Below, one piece after another: positions 16,517 through 24,671 of a stretch of DNA of 64,000 nt. Made by a program: the position numbers and the translations under genes. Source of the stretch: an uncultured Planctomycetota bacterium (GTDB lineage: Bacteria; Planctomycetota; Brocadiia; CAIUPP01); the NCBI GenBank assembly GCA_903901045.1, contig CAIUPP010000054.1:1-64000 (forward strand), read 5' to 3'. The notes under the pieces are model-generated. The model saw only the letters and a program-made list of their open reading frames with translations, searched no databases and was not told the DNA's origin. Position 1 is the first letter of the stretch. Every line of letters begins with the position of its first letter.

Positions 16517-16956
16517 CCCGGCCGCAGAAGGCTGAACCCCGTCGCCGCGTCCTTCACCCGCACTGCCTTCGCCCCCACGATCTCCACCAGCGCCACCTCG
16601 CTGACGATCCAGGTCTTCACCCCGCGCCGCAGGCAGCCGGTCACCGTCTGCCCCGAGCGTCCCAGCGCGGCGTGCATATGCAGCACCGGCCGACCGGACT
16701 CATCCGGTGCCAGCACACCCACCCCGCTCACCTCGTGCGCCCCCTCCAGCGGAAGGTACATCGGCTCCGGCGGCATCCCCCGCGAATCGCGCGGTCCCAC
16801 CACCACCTCTCCCCCCTCCAGCCCGCCCACGATCACCGCATATCCGTGCGATATCTTCTTCTCCGCCGCGAACCGCTCAATGCAATCCGGAACAACGTCC
16901 CCCTCTTCCAGCCGGATAATGAACGTCCGTCCCACGCGTCCCTCGGATGCCTTCAT
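16513..16956 (-). CDS. PPC/DUF296 domain protein
   Basis: 147 aa from the ATG at 16956, with GGAGG eight bases upstream. A single PPC (plants and prokaryotes conserved, DUF296) domain fills the protein: FIIRLEEGDVVPDCIERFA at the N-terminus, HMHAALGRSG with two likely metal-binding histidines, and GCLRRGVKTWIVSEVALVE. Bacterial members are trimeric and of unresolved function, often called DNA-binding by similarity to AT-hook proteins. There is no AT-hook here. Confidence 0.85.
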   Translation of the reverse strand: MKASEGRVGRTFIIRLEEGDVVPDCIERFAAEKKISHGYAVIVGGLEGGEVVVGPRDSRGMPPEPMYLPLEGAHEVSGVGVLAPDESGRPVLHMHAALGRSGQTVTGCLRRGVKTWIVSEVALVEIVGAKAVRVKDAATGFSLLRPG

Positions 16957-17032
16957 GCGTTGTTCCTCCAAAGCGAAAGACAATGGACAGACACGGACGG
17001 ACATCGACGGATATGGACGAATACGGAGGTTG

Positions 17033-19072
17033 TCAAGCGTCCGTTTCCGGCTCCGGCAGCGCCTGTTGTTCCGGCGCTTCCCCCACCATCGCCGGCGGCA
17101 GCCCTTCCTCCAGGTCCATCCGCTCCGTCAACTCCCCCTGGAGCTCCATCAGGAAGCGGCTTGGCTTCATCATAATCATCGCATTGCCCCGGCTGCGCAG
17201 GAACTGCGGCACTGACAGGTACAGCTCATCCTTCGCCCGTGTCACCGCCACATGGAACAGCCGGCGCTCCTCCTCCTCATCCTCCCGCGTATTGATGCAG
17301 AAATCGGTCGGAAACCGTCCGTCCGCCAGCCAGGGGATGAACACCACCGGCCACTCCAGCCCCTTCGCCTGGTGCACCGTCGAAAGCACCACGAACTCCT
17401 GCTCCTCCGGACCCGTCACCACATTCTCTCCCGCGAACTCCGACGCCAGCGCCACCTCCGCCAGGAAAGGATCCACCTCGTTGTACTGCGCGGAGAACGT
17501 CGTCAGCCCCTTGATGTCCTCCTTGCGCAGCGAAGAATGGTCGTAGTGGCTCTCCAGATAATTGCCGTAGCTCTTCGTCATCACCGCATCGATCATATCC
17601 GCCGGGGAATGCAGCGACGCGATCTCCGCCAGCGTCGCGGCGAACGCCTGGTAGAACGGCTGCGCCGGGCGCGGCAGAAGCGCCGCCGTCTCCGGACGCG
17701 CCGCCTCCTGAAGCGGCTCGCTCGACCCCGACAAATGATCCCACACCCGCTGCGCCAGCCCGCCGCCCACCTTCGGGATCAATTGCAGCACGCGCAGCCA
17801 TGCCAACTCATCGCGCGGATTGCGCGCCAGCCGCAGGTACGCCAGGACATCCTTGATATGCGCCTGCTCGAAGAACCGCAGCCCGCCGCGGATGTGGAAC
17901 GGGATATTCCGCCGCTTGAACTCCAGCTGAATCTCCATGCTGTTCCAGTGGCTGCGGTAGAGCACCGCGATATCCCCCAGCTTGCGGCCCTGATCCAGCA
18001 GGTGCAGCGCGTACTCCGCGATGAATCGCGCCTGAGCCGCGCCGTCGTAGCAGGCCGTCACCGCCGGCCGCAGCCCGGAGGGGCGCACCGCGCGCAACTC
18101 CTTCGGCAGGCGGCGCGTATTCACCGCGATGCTCGCATTGGCCAGCTCGAGAATCTCCGGCGTACTGCGGTAGTTGGTCTCCAGCCGGTACTCGCGCGCA
18201 TCCGGGTACCGCTTGCGGAAGCCGATGATGTTCTCAAACGTCGCCCCGCGAAAACTGTAAATCGACTGCGAATCATCCCCCACCACGCAGAGATTCCGGT
18301 GCGTCCCCGCCAGGATATCCACAATCGCACCCTGGAGGGCGTTGGTGTCCTGGTACTCATCCACCAGCACATGCAGGAAATGCGCCGCCAATTGCTCGCG
18401 CACGGCATCGCCCTGCGTCAGCAGCACGTGCCAGGCGGCCAGCATATCGTCGTAATCCAGCAACTGCCGCTCGCGCTTGCGCCGCGCGTAGCAGGTCAGC
18501 ACCTGCCGGAGCTCCTCGCAATTCTGGAGGAACATCGGGAAGCGCTTCGCCAGCACCTTATCCAGCGGCTCCAGCGTGTTCTGAACGAAACTGCTGATCT
18601 CCGTCAGCACCTTCTTCTGCGGGAAGCGCCGCTTCTCGATCACGATCCCCGCCTCCGTCACGCAGCTCTTCAGAAGGTCCGCCGCATCCTCGCGGTCGAG
18701 AATCGTGAAATCCGGCGAAATGCCGATAGCGCGCCCGTGCTGGCGCAGCAGGCGGTTGGCGATGTGGTGGAACGTGCCCCCCCAGACGTGGCGCGTCTTA
18801 TCCGGCGCAATCAACTCCGCGCGCTGCAGCATCTCGCGCGCCGCGCGGTTGGTGAACGTCACCAGCATCACCCGGCTGGGGTCCACCCCCGCGCGCAGCA
18901 GGTACGACAGCCGGTAGATCAGCGCGCGCGTCTTGCCGCTGCCCGCCCCGGCCACCACCAGCATCGGCCCGCCCGGCGCCGTCGCCACCGCCAACTGCTC
19001 GGGATTGAGTTCCTTGGCAAAATCCGACGCGTCCACCACCTGCCGCGCCTGGAGTGCGAATTTTCTGACCAT
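17033..19072 (-). CDS. UvrD/PcrA/Rep-family superfamily-1 DNA helicase
   Basis: 679 aa from the ATG at 19072; the longer frame to 19198 starts inside a palindrome repeat and is not credible. Motifs in order: Walker A AGAGSGKTRAL, TFTNRAAREM (Ia), VDEYQDTN (II), VGDDSQSIYSFRGA (III), LETNYRST (IV), VLSTVHQAKGLEW (V) and VAVTRAKDELYLS (VI). It is a 3'-5' helicase acting in repair or replication restart. It lacks the long PcrA C-terminal tail. A palindrome array occupies its promoter side. Confidence 0.93.
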   Translation of the reverse strand: MVRKFALQARQVVDASDFAKELNPEQLAVATAPGGPMLVVAGAGSGKTRALIYRLSYLLRAGVDPSRVMLVTFTNRAAREMLQRAELIAPDKTRHVWGGTFHHIANRLLRQHGRAIGISPDFTILDREDAADLLKSCVTEAGIVIEKRRFPQKKVLTEISSFVQNTLEPLDKVLAKRFPMFLQNCEELRQVLTCYARRKRERQLLDYDDMLAAWHVLLTQGDAVREQLAAHFLHVLVDEYQDTNALQGAIVDILAGTHRNLCVVGDDSQSIYSFRGATFENIIGFRKRYPDAREYRLETNYRSTPEILELANASIAVNTRRLPKELRAVRPSGLRPAVTACYDGAAQARFIAEYALHLLDQGRKLGDIAVLYRSHWNSMEIQLEFKRRNIPFHIRGGLRFFEQAHIKDVLAYLRLARNPRDELAWLRVLQLIPKVGGGLAQRVWDHLSGSSEPLQEAARPETAALLPRPAQPFYQAFAATLAEIASLHSPADMIDAVMTKSYGNYLESHYDHSSLRKEDIKGLTTFSAQYNEVDPFLAEVALASEFAGENVVTGPEEQEFVVLSTVHQAKGLEWPVVFIPWLADGRFPTDFCINTREDEEEERRLFHVAVTRAKDELYLSVPQFLRSRGNAMIMMKPSRFLMELQGELTERMDLEEGLPPAMVGEAPEQQALPEPETDA

Positions 19073-19562
19073 GATTGCGCTCGAAAGAGAAGGACCGGCG
19101 TCACGTCGGACGCGCTTTCCACATTGTAGCAAATGGGCCTGACAGCGGGGAATCACGCCGCGAGCAGGGGGGCCGTAGCCGTTGTAGGGGCAAGGCATGC
19201 CTTGCCCTCAGCCCGTGCCTCCCGGTCAGTCCAGCGCCAGTCCGTTGCCGTTGTAGGGGCGCAGCATGCTGCGCCCACAGCCCGCGCCTCCCGTCCAGCC
19301 ACGCGCCAGTCCGTTGTCGTTGTAGGGACAAGGCATGCCTTGCCCACAGCCCGCGCCTCCCGATCAGCCAAACGCCAGCCCGTTGCCGTCGTAGGGGCGC
19401 AGCATGCTGCGCCCTCAGCATGAGGCCGAGGCGTCTTGGCCGTGCCCCTGCAAGCACCCCGAACGCACCCGCCGGCAAGCGGCTTGATTGGGTCGCCTTG
19501 CCGAGTACAATCCAATGAAGGGATCGGGTGGGGTTTGGCGCGTCCAGCGGGAGGAAAACGCT
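19073..19562. other. Intergenic region dominated by a palindrome array
   Basis: I see no gene. 19187-19414 is a regular A/B array. The remaining ~100 bases on each side probably hold the divergent promoters of the helicase and lipoprotein genes. Confidence 0.7.
19187..19414. repeat. Regular 69-bp A-B-A-B palindrome array
   Basis: Palindrome A lies at 19187-19207, B at 19256-19276, A at 19325-19344 and B at 19394-19414. Centres are 69 bases apart each time. Spacers are closely related (CAGCCCGCGCCTCCCG... and GCGCCAGTCCGTTGCCGTTG). This is the cleanest copy of the array in the window. Confidence 0.92.
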
Positions 19563-19961
19563 ATGAGACGGTTCATTTACGCGATCGTCGTTCTGACATT
19601 GTTCTTCACCACCGGCTGCATCAGCCTGCGGATTGGAACATCGCCCGGCAGACCTGGGGCCCAAGTCAGCGGACTGGTCAACGGATACGCCACGCTCGAC
19701 GGGCTGCACAGGTACAACGGCACCATCTTCCAATTCGGGCTCTTCGACATGTCCGAGCGGCCGGGGGAGATCCTCAGCGCCGACCTCTGGCCCATCGCCG
19801 GGTTCGGCGTGGGCCTCGTCGGCGCGCGCATCCGCATCCTCATGCTCGACATGGGGCTGGGCGTCCTCTGGTACGACCCCACGCCGCCCCCGCCTCCGCC
19901 CCCCTCCGTCAGGGTCGATACCGTCGCCGCCATCACCGCGCCCGACGCGGCTTCCCAATAA
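19563..19961 (+). CDS. Small lipoprotein of unknown function
   Basis: 132 aa from the ATG at 19563, preceded by GGGAGG. The signal MRRFIYAIVVLTLFFTTGC ends in a lipobox. The mature part is Gly-rich with alternating hydrophobic stretches (FGLFDMSE, PIAGFGVGLVGARIRILML), then a YDPTPPPPPPP proline run and an Ala-rich tail. No family recognised. It is followed by a degenerate palindrome A at 19976-19997. Confidence 0.75.
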   Translation: MRRFIYAIVVLTLFFTTGCISLRIGTSPGRPGAQVSGLVNGYATLDGLHRYNGTIFQFGLFDMSERPGEILSADLWPIAGFGVGLVGARIRILMLDMGLGVLWYDPTPPPPPPPSVRVDTVAAITAPDAASQ

Positions 19962-19975
19962 GCGGCGCATCGGCA

Positions 19976-19997
19976 GGGGCAAGGCATCCCTTGCCCC
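19976..19997. repeat. Degenerate palindrome A
   Basis: GGGGCAAGGCATCCCTTGCC with one centre change (GCATCCC instead of GCATGCC) lies 15 bases after the lipoprotein stop codon. Confidence 0.7.
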
Positions 19998-20021
19998 TGC
20001 GCGCGCTGTGGCCGCAATCGA

Positions 20022-21737
20022 TCACGGCTCGATGCTGACGTGAAGGACCCCTGTCATCGGCGGCTTTCCTTTTCCGTACGACGCCGTAATCGTGCAATCC
20101 TGAGCCGAAGAAACCCCCTTCGTGCCCAGCAGCCCCGTCTTCCCCATCTTCGCATAAGTGGCCGGTGCGCAGGACCACTTCACTTCATCCGTGACGGCGC
20201 GTTCCCCTCCGGTGTTGAAGTGAGCGGTGCAAGTGTACTGCTCCGGCGGAGCGCCGCCGGTAACGGGAGAGGCTCCCGCCACCGTCAGCGACTCCACGCT
20301 GCCGATCGAGAAATCGTTGTCGCTCTCATCCCAATCCGAGTTGTCCACCATGCTCACGCGGATCCTGTAACCGGCCCCGTCGTCGTACGCAGACGCCCCG
20401 GGAACCCCCGCGCCCACCGTCCACTTGAACGGGCTCTTCGTTGCGCGCGCGGAGAGCGTCCACGGCCCCTCGCCGGCTCCCTTGAACAATTCGATCCGGA
20501 CCGCCGCCCCCTTGGGGAGGCTGAAAGAATCCCAGGAGATCATGCAGGTTTTCCCGCGCTCCAGCGTGATCCCTCCGGCCGACGGATAAGTCACCTGCAC
20601 GCCGTAGGGCGCAATCGCCAGGGCGTGCTGTGTACCCGCGCAAATGGCCGTGACGGCGGACAATCCGCGGACCTGAGCGAAAACGGACGGATTCTTCGTC
20701 TTCCCCAGCCCGCACCCGGCCGCGTATCCGGCGGCCCAGACCGTTCCGTCGCTCTTGAGCGCTATGGAGGTCTCTCCGCCCGCCGAAATGGCAACCACGT
20801 TGTCAAGGCCGGGGACCTGCGTGAAAACGTTGCGGGAGGTCATGTCGCCCAATCCAAGTTGACCGGCGTCATTGCTGCCGGTCGCCCAGACGTGGCCATC
20901 CTCGTCGAGCGCCAGAGAGTGGCTGCCGTTGCAGTTCCCGGCGACGGCAACGATGCCGCTCATGCCGGTCACGTGCGTCAGGGTTTGCCGGGTGGCGAAG
21001 TCCCCCAGCCCGAGTTGGCCCGAGCCATTGAGCCCCATGCTCCAGAGGCTCCCGTCGCTCTTGACCACCAGCGAGTGATAGGAACCCGCGCCGATGGAGA
21101 CGATATCGGAGCTCGTCGTAATCTGGACGAACCCATAATGGTAGGTCGTGTCGCCGGTGCCAAGCTGTCCGGCGTCGTTATTGCCCGTCGCCCACAAATC
21201 GGAGTCCTTGATCGCCAGCGAAAAATGCATCCCCCCGGCGATGGCGGAGACGCCGGAACTTGTCGGGCACTTGGCGAACTGGACGATGTAGCCATCTTCG
21301 GCGAAGCCCGCCGCGCCATCCACATTCCTGCCCACCCCCCATACAGCCGAATCCGTATCGCTCGCCAGCGAATGGTACCCGCCCCCGGCGACCGACGCCG
21401 CGTTCGACACCGCGGAAATGAGCGTGAAGACGTCCGCTTCATCCGCGGTCCCCAGGCCGATTGCGCCAAAGTTGTTGCTGCCGGCCACGTAAAGTGCGCG
21501 GTCGCCCGCGACCACCAGCGAATGCGCTCCCCCCGCGCCGATGGCGCTCACGTGGGGCAGCCCAGGGACCATCGTGAACGCGGTGCGCGCATCCGTGTCG
21601 CCCAACCCCAACTGGCCGTAAGCGTTGACGCCCGTCACGAAAAGGCGCGCATCCTTGGCCCACCCCGACTGCGCGACGACCGCCAGAACGGCAAAGCAGG
21701 AGATCACGACTACCGCCCGTATCGCTTGCACGCGCAT
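20022..21737 (-). CDS. Secreted RCC1-repeat beta-propeller protein
   Basis: 571 aa from the ATG at 21737, with AGGAG upstream. A signal peptide (MRVQAIRAVVVISCFAVLAV...WA) is followed by about seven RCC1-type repeats up to ~370 (VTGVNAYGQLGLGD, WATGNNDAGQLGTGD, WATGSNDAGQLGLGD, HSLALDEDG). A beta-sandwich-like region follows (~375-480, VTYPSAGGITLERG, PFKWTVGAGVPGASAYD), then a C-terminal domain. It is an exported beta-propeller; ligand unknown. It is bounded by repeats on its promoter side. Confidence 0.85.
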   Translation of the reverse strand: MRVQAIRAVVVISCFAVLAVVAQSGWAKDARLFVTGVNAYGQLGLGDTDARTAFTMVPGLPHVSAIGAGGAHSLVVAGDRALYVAGSNNFGAIGLGTADEADVFTLISAVSNAASVAGGGYHSLASDTDSAVWGVGRNVDGAAGFAEDGYIVQFAKCPTSSGVSAIAGGMHFSLAIKDSDLWATGNNDAGQLGTGDTTYHYGFVQITTSSDIVSIGAGSYHSLVVKSDGSLWSMGLNGSGQLGLGDFATRQTLTHVTGMSGIVAVAGNCNGSHSLALDEDGHVWATGSNDAGQLGLGDMTSRNVFTQVPGLDNVVAISAGGETSIALKSDGTVWAAGYAAGCGLGKTKNPSVFAQVRGLSAVTAICAGTQHALAIAPYGVQVTYPSAGGITLERGKTCMISWDSFSLPKGAAVRIELFKGAGEGPWTLSARATKSPFKWTVGAGVPGASAYDDGAGYRIRVSMVDNSDWDESDNDFSIGSVESLTVAGASPVTGGAPPEQYTCTAHFNTGGERAVTDEVKWSCAPATYAKMGKTGLLGTKGVSSAQDCTITASYGKGKPPMTGVLHVSIEP

Positions 21738-21994
21738 CACATGGCTCCTAAAACAAAACCCACCCATCGCCGCACGCCGCCCCGCGTGGCCGCAGTATCC
21801 GCTTGCGCAATGTGGATGTCAAGGCGCGAGGTGGTCGTGGCAGTGAAACAGACCGGGGGAGAGAAACAAAGCAGCGCGGACCATCAAACCGCGTCCCGCG
21901 CCGTTGCGGAGGCCGCCGGGGGGAAGTGGAGAGGATCGCAAGGAGAACCCTGGGGCCGCTGGGTTCTCCTTCCTAATCGTCGTTTCACCGGCGG

Positions 21995-22225
21995 ACCGTC
22001 CCGGAGGGACGATGTGATAATAGGCAGGCGGCTTCAGCCCCTGCTGCGTGGGGCGCCCCTTTCTTTCACGCGTCCCATGGGGACGCGGTGAAGGCGGCGG
22101 GCGAAGGCCGGCAATCGCACTTGGAGCAGTCTCACCGCGTCCCGACGGGACGCGCACAAAGAGGGCGCGCGCAATACCGGCACTGAAGTGCCGGCCTATT
22201 ATCACCGCGCCCCGACGGGGCGCCC
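21995..22225. repeat. GTCCCGACGGGACG-type dispersed repeat cluster
   Basis: Several short palindromes follow one another: GTCCCGGAGGGAC (near 21999), GCGTCCCATGGGGACGC, GCGTCCCGACGGGACGC (near 22140), GGCACTGAAGTGCC and GCGCCCCGACGGGGCGC (near 22208). They are joined by TGTGATAATAGGC and TATTATCACCGC phrases in opposite orientation. This is typical of dispersed elements in PVC-like genomes (from memory). Confidence 0.7.
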
Positions 22226-22288
22226 GAACGTACGCCAATCAATATGCGTCGCCGAGCGGAAAGAGTTGCACCCCGCCCATCCTCATAA

Positions 22289-22311
22289 TGGGCAAGGCAT
22301 GCCTTGCCCCT
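22289..22311. repeat. Single palindrome A
   Basis: GGGCAAGGCATGCCTTGCCC, isolated, in the same context (CCTAC follows) as the array copies. Confidence 0.85.
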
Positions 22312-22364
22312 ACACCCCTCGCCGTCACAGTGCCCCTCTGCGTCTTCCCCTTGCCGTTCCGCCG

Positions 22365-22695
22365 TTACCGCATCCGTGCGTATCTGTGTCGATCTGTGGA
22401 CACCCCCGTCGTTGCCGTATCCGCGCCCAACCGTCCTCTTTCGCGCCTTTCGTGTGTTTCGTAGTTCCCCTCGCCAGCCGTTGCCGCATCCGTGCGTATC
22501 CGTGTCCATCTGTGGTTTCCCCTTGCCGTCCCGTCGTTGTCGTATCCGCAGCCCAACCGTCCCCTTTCGCGCCTTTCGTGTGTTTCGTAGTTCCCCCCGC
22601 CCGCCGTTGCCGTATCCGTGCGTATCTGTGTCGATCTGTGGACACCCCTTCGTCGCCGTATCCGTGCTTGTCCATGCCCATCTGTGGACACCCGG
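22365..22695. repeat. ~120-bp tandem repeat, about 2.7 units
   Basis: The phrase CCGTGCGTATCTGTGTCGAT recurs at ~22371, ~22491 (variant) and ~22615. CGCGCCTTTCGTGTGTTTCG recurs at ~22441 and ~22567. The period is about 120-125 bases. It lies between yraN and the palindromes. Confidence 0.75.
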
Positions 22696-22703
22696 CCGTT
22701 CAT

Positions 22704-23096
22704 TCACCCCCGCAGCGACCGGTGGAGGGGGAAGGCGTTGGGGTAGTGCGTGATCTCCGGCTCCCCCTCGGCGCGCAGCACCACGGCGATCACGTCGAAC
22801 CGGAGCGGATGCTCGCGCAGCTTGTTCTGCTCGGCGAAGCCCAGCGCCGTCAGGCTGAGTTTGCGCTGTTTGGAAGGGGAGACCGCCTCCGCCGGGTCGC
22901 CCCAGGTCGTCCCGGTGCGCGTCTTGACCTCAATGAAAACGACCTCATCACCCTCGCGGGCAATGAGGTCGATTTCTCCCAGTTGCGAACGGCAATTGCG
23001 ACGCAGAATCTTGAACCCGCGCTTGCGGAGGAACTCGGCGGCCAGGCGTTCGCCCAGCGGGCCCGGCTCCTCCGGCTTGCGTTTGCCGAAAATCAC
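22704..23096 (-). CDS. yraN: YraN/UPF0102 endonuclease-like protein
   Basis: 130 aa, full length. It has the UPF0102 nuclease-like core: GERLAAEFLRKRGFKILRRN, GEIDLIAREGDEVVFIEVKTR (GEID...EVK restriction-enzyme-like motif) and KQRKL. Members are Holliday-junction-resolvase-like and possibly involved in DNA handling. Its start overlaps the rplS stop by four bases, the last gene of the translation operon. Confidence 0.93.
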   Translation of the reverse strand: MIFGKRKPEEPGPLGERLAAEFLRKRGFKILRRNCRSQLGEIDLIAREGDEVVFIEVKTRTGTTWGDPAEAVSPSKQRKLSLTALGFAEQNKLREHPLRFDVIAVVLRAEGEPEITHYPNAFPLHRSLRG

Positions 23097-23551
23097 TTCT
23101 TCTCGGCGACCGGCTTCTCAGCCGTCTTTGCAACCACCGGCTTCGCAGCCGCCGGCGCTTCCGCGGCGGGGGCCTCGGTCCCGGGAATCTCGACCGAGCC
23201 GTGCACCGTGCGCCCCTTGATGCGGGTCGCCTTGCCGGTGCGATCGCGCAGGTAATACAGCTTGGCGCGGCGGACTTCACCCTTGTGCGTCACGCGGATA
23301 TCCACCAGCGTGGGGCTGTGCAGCGGGAAGGTGCGCTCGACTCCTTCGCCCTGCACGAGGCGGCGGACCACGACGGACTCGCGGTTGCGCGTTCCCTTGC
23401 GCCCCACCACCGTGCCGGCGAAAATCTGCACGCGCTCCTTGTCGCCTTCCTTGATCTTGCTGCGAACCTCGACCGTGTCGCCAACGCCGAAGTCCCAGGT
23501 ACGGTCCTTCATCTGGGCCTTCTCAAGCTGCTGAATGATGGGGTGACTCAT
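23093..23551 (-). CDS. rplS: 50S ribosomal protein L19
   Basis: 152 aa. Residues 1-~118 are standard L19 (FGVGDTVEVRSKIKEGDKERVQIFAGTV... and RAKLYYLRDRTGKATRIKGR), located at the 30S-50S interface. A C-terminal Ala/Pro/Lys-rich tail of about 30 residues is extra. It is 53 bases downstream of trmD. Confidence 0.97.
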   Translation of the reverse strand: MSHPIIQQLEKAQMKDRTWDFGVGDTVEVRSKIKEGDKERVQIFAGTVVGRKGTRNRESVVVRRLVQGEGVERTFPLHSPTLVDIRVTHKGEVRRAKLYYLRDRTGKATRIKGRTVHGSVEIPGTEAPAAEAPAAAKPVVAKTAEKPVAEKK

Positions 23552-23604
23552 GCTCTCCTCCAGTTAAGCACACGGACGGACACGGACAAAGACCCAACCG
23601 ACCT

Positions 23605-24312
23605 CTAGCGCGCGTCCCGCGGCGGGACCACGCCTTGCTTCATCAACAAATCCGGGCGGCGCAGCGCCGTCCGCAGCCGCGCCTGCTCCTCGCGCCAGGC
23701 GGCCACCTTGCCGTGGTCCCCCGAGCGCAGCAACTCCGGCGCTTCCATCCCGCGAAACAGCGGCGGGCGCGTGTACTGCGGCCAGCCCAACAACCCCTGG
23801 CTGAAGCAGTCCCGCCGGGAAGACTCCTCGTCCCCCAGCACTCCCGGGATCAGCCGGGTCGCCGCATCCACAATGCACATCGCCGCCAGTTCCCCTCCGG
23901 TCAGGACAAAGTCCCCCACGGAGATCTCGTCGGCGTTCAGGCCGGCGGGGATGCGCTCGTCATATCCTTCGTAATGGCCGCACAGAATCAGCAATCGATC
24001 CAGCCCGGCCAGCTCCTCCGCCACCTTCTGCGTCAGCAAGCGGCCCTGCGGAGAGGTCAAAATCCGGCGCGTGGGGCCCGACTCGCGCTCGATGCTCTCC
24101 ACCGCATCGAACACCGGCCCGCACATCAGCACCATCCCGGGCCCGCCGCCGTAAGGGCGGTCATCCACATTGCGCCGCGTCCCTTCGCCGAAGGTCCGCA
24201 GGTCGTGCAGGTGGAATTCCACCAACCCCTTCTCCTGCGCAATGCGCAGCATGCTCTCGCGCAGCACCGGCTCGAACATGCCCGGAAACAGCGTGAGGAT
24301 GTCAATGCGCAT
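23605..24312 (-). CDS. trmD: tRNA (guanine-N1)-methyltransferase
   Basis: 235 aa, full length. It methylates G37 of tRNAs using SAM. SPOUT trefoil-knot motifs are clear: VDDRPYGGGPGMVL at the N-terminus, ILCGHYEGYDERI and ISVGDFVLTGGELAA at the knot. It lies between rpsP and rplS as usual, but with only 35 bases to rpsP: there is no room for rimM or the KH-domain gene. Confidence 0.97.
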   Translation of the reverse strand: MRIDILTLFPGMFEPVLRESMLRIAQEKGLVEFHLHDLRTFGEGTRRNVDDRPYGGGPGMVLMCGPVFDAVESIERESGPTRRILTSPQGRLLTQKVAEELAGLDRLLILCGHYEGYDERIPAGLNADEISVGDFVLTGGELAAMCIVDAATRLIPGVLGDEESSRRDCFSQGLLGWPQYTRPPLFRGMEAPELLRSGDHGKVAAWREEQARLRTALRRPDLLMKQGVVPPRDAR

Positions 24313-24347
24313 GGCCTTCGCCTTGGGAAAAGGGGCCGAGCCGGCGG

Positions 24348-24608
24348 CTACTTCGCAGCCGCGACCTTCTTGATCCCGGCCTTCTTGATCATGTTAGCCA
24401 CCGTATCCGACGGCTGCGCGCCGACGCTCAGCCAATACTGAATGCGTTCGCGCTCCATGACCACCTGCTTCTCAGCCGGGGCCAGCGGATCATAGTAGCC
24501 GAGGATCTCGACGGACTTCCCGTCGCGCTTTCCCTTTGCGTCGGCCGCGACCACCCGGTAGAACGGACGGCCCTTGCGGCCCATCTTCATCAGCCGAATT
24601 CTGACCAC
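24348..24608 (-). CDS. rpsP: 30S ribosomal protein S16
   Basis: 86 aa, standard length. MVRIRLMKMGRKGRPFYRVV is the classic S16 start; SVEILGYYDPLA and QYWLSVGAQPSDTV follow. It is transcribed leftward after ffh and before trmD. Confidence 0.97.
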   Translation of the reverse strand: MVRIRLMKMGRKGRPFYRVVAADAKGKRDGKSVEILGYYDPLAPAEKQVVMERERIQYWLSVGAQPSDTVANMIKKAGIKKVAAAK

Positions 24609-24671
24609 GTGTTCTCCTGCCTTTGCTGTTGAACCATCGCCGTCCGTTTGCGGACGGCGCGATGCCCCGCA

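Larger units (their letters stand above)
21738..22703. other. 966-base intergenic region made of several repeat families
   Basis: I see no gene. From left to right: a stretch with no clear signal, GTCCCGGAGGGACGATGTGA-type elements and GGCACTGAAGTGCCGGCC (about 21990-22225), palindrome A at 22289-22311, and a ~120-base tandem repeat (22365-22695). Repeats of this style sit at 3' and 5' ends throughout the window. Confidence 0.75.

Noticed and set aside
17033-19198. Longer start for the helicase at 19198
   Set aside because: The extra 42 codons are read from a palindrome repeat (MPCPYNGYG...).
19187-19414. CRISPR array
   Set aside because: Period is regular but the 'spacers' are related to each other, two different palindromes alternate, and no cas gene is nearby.
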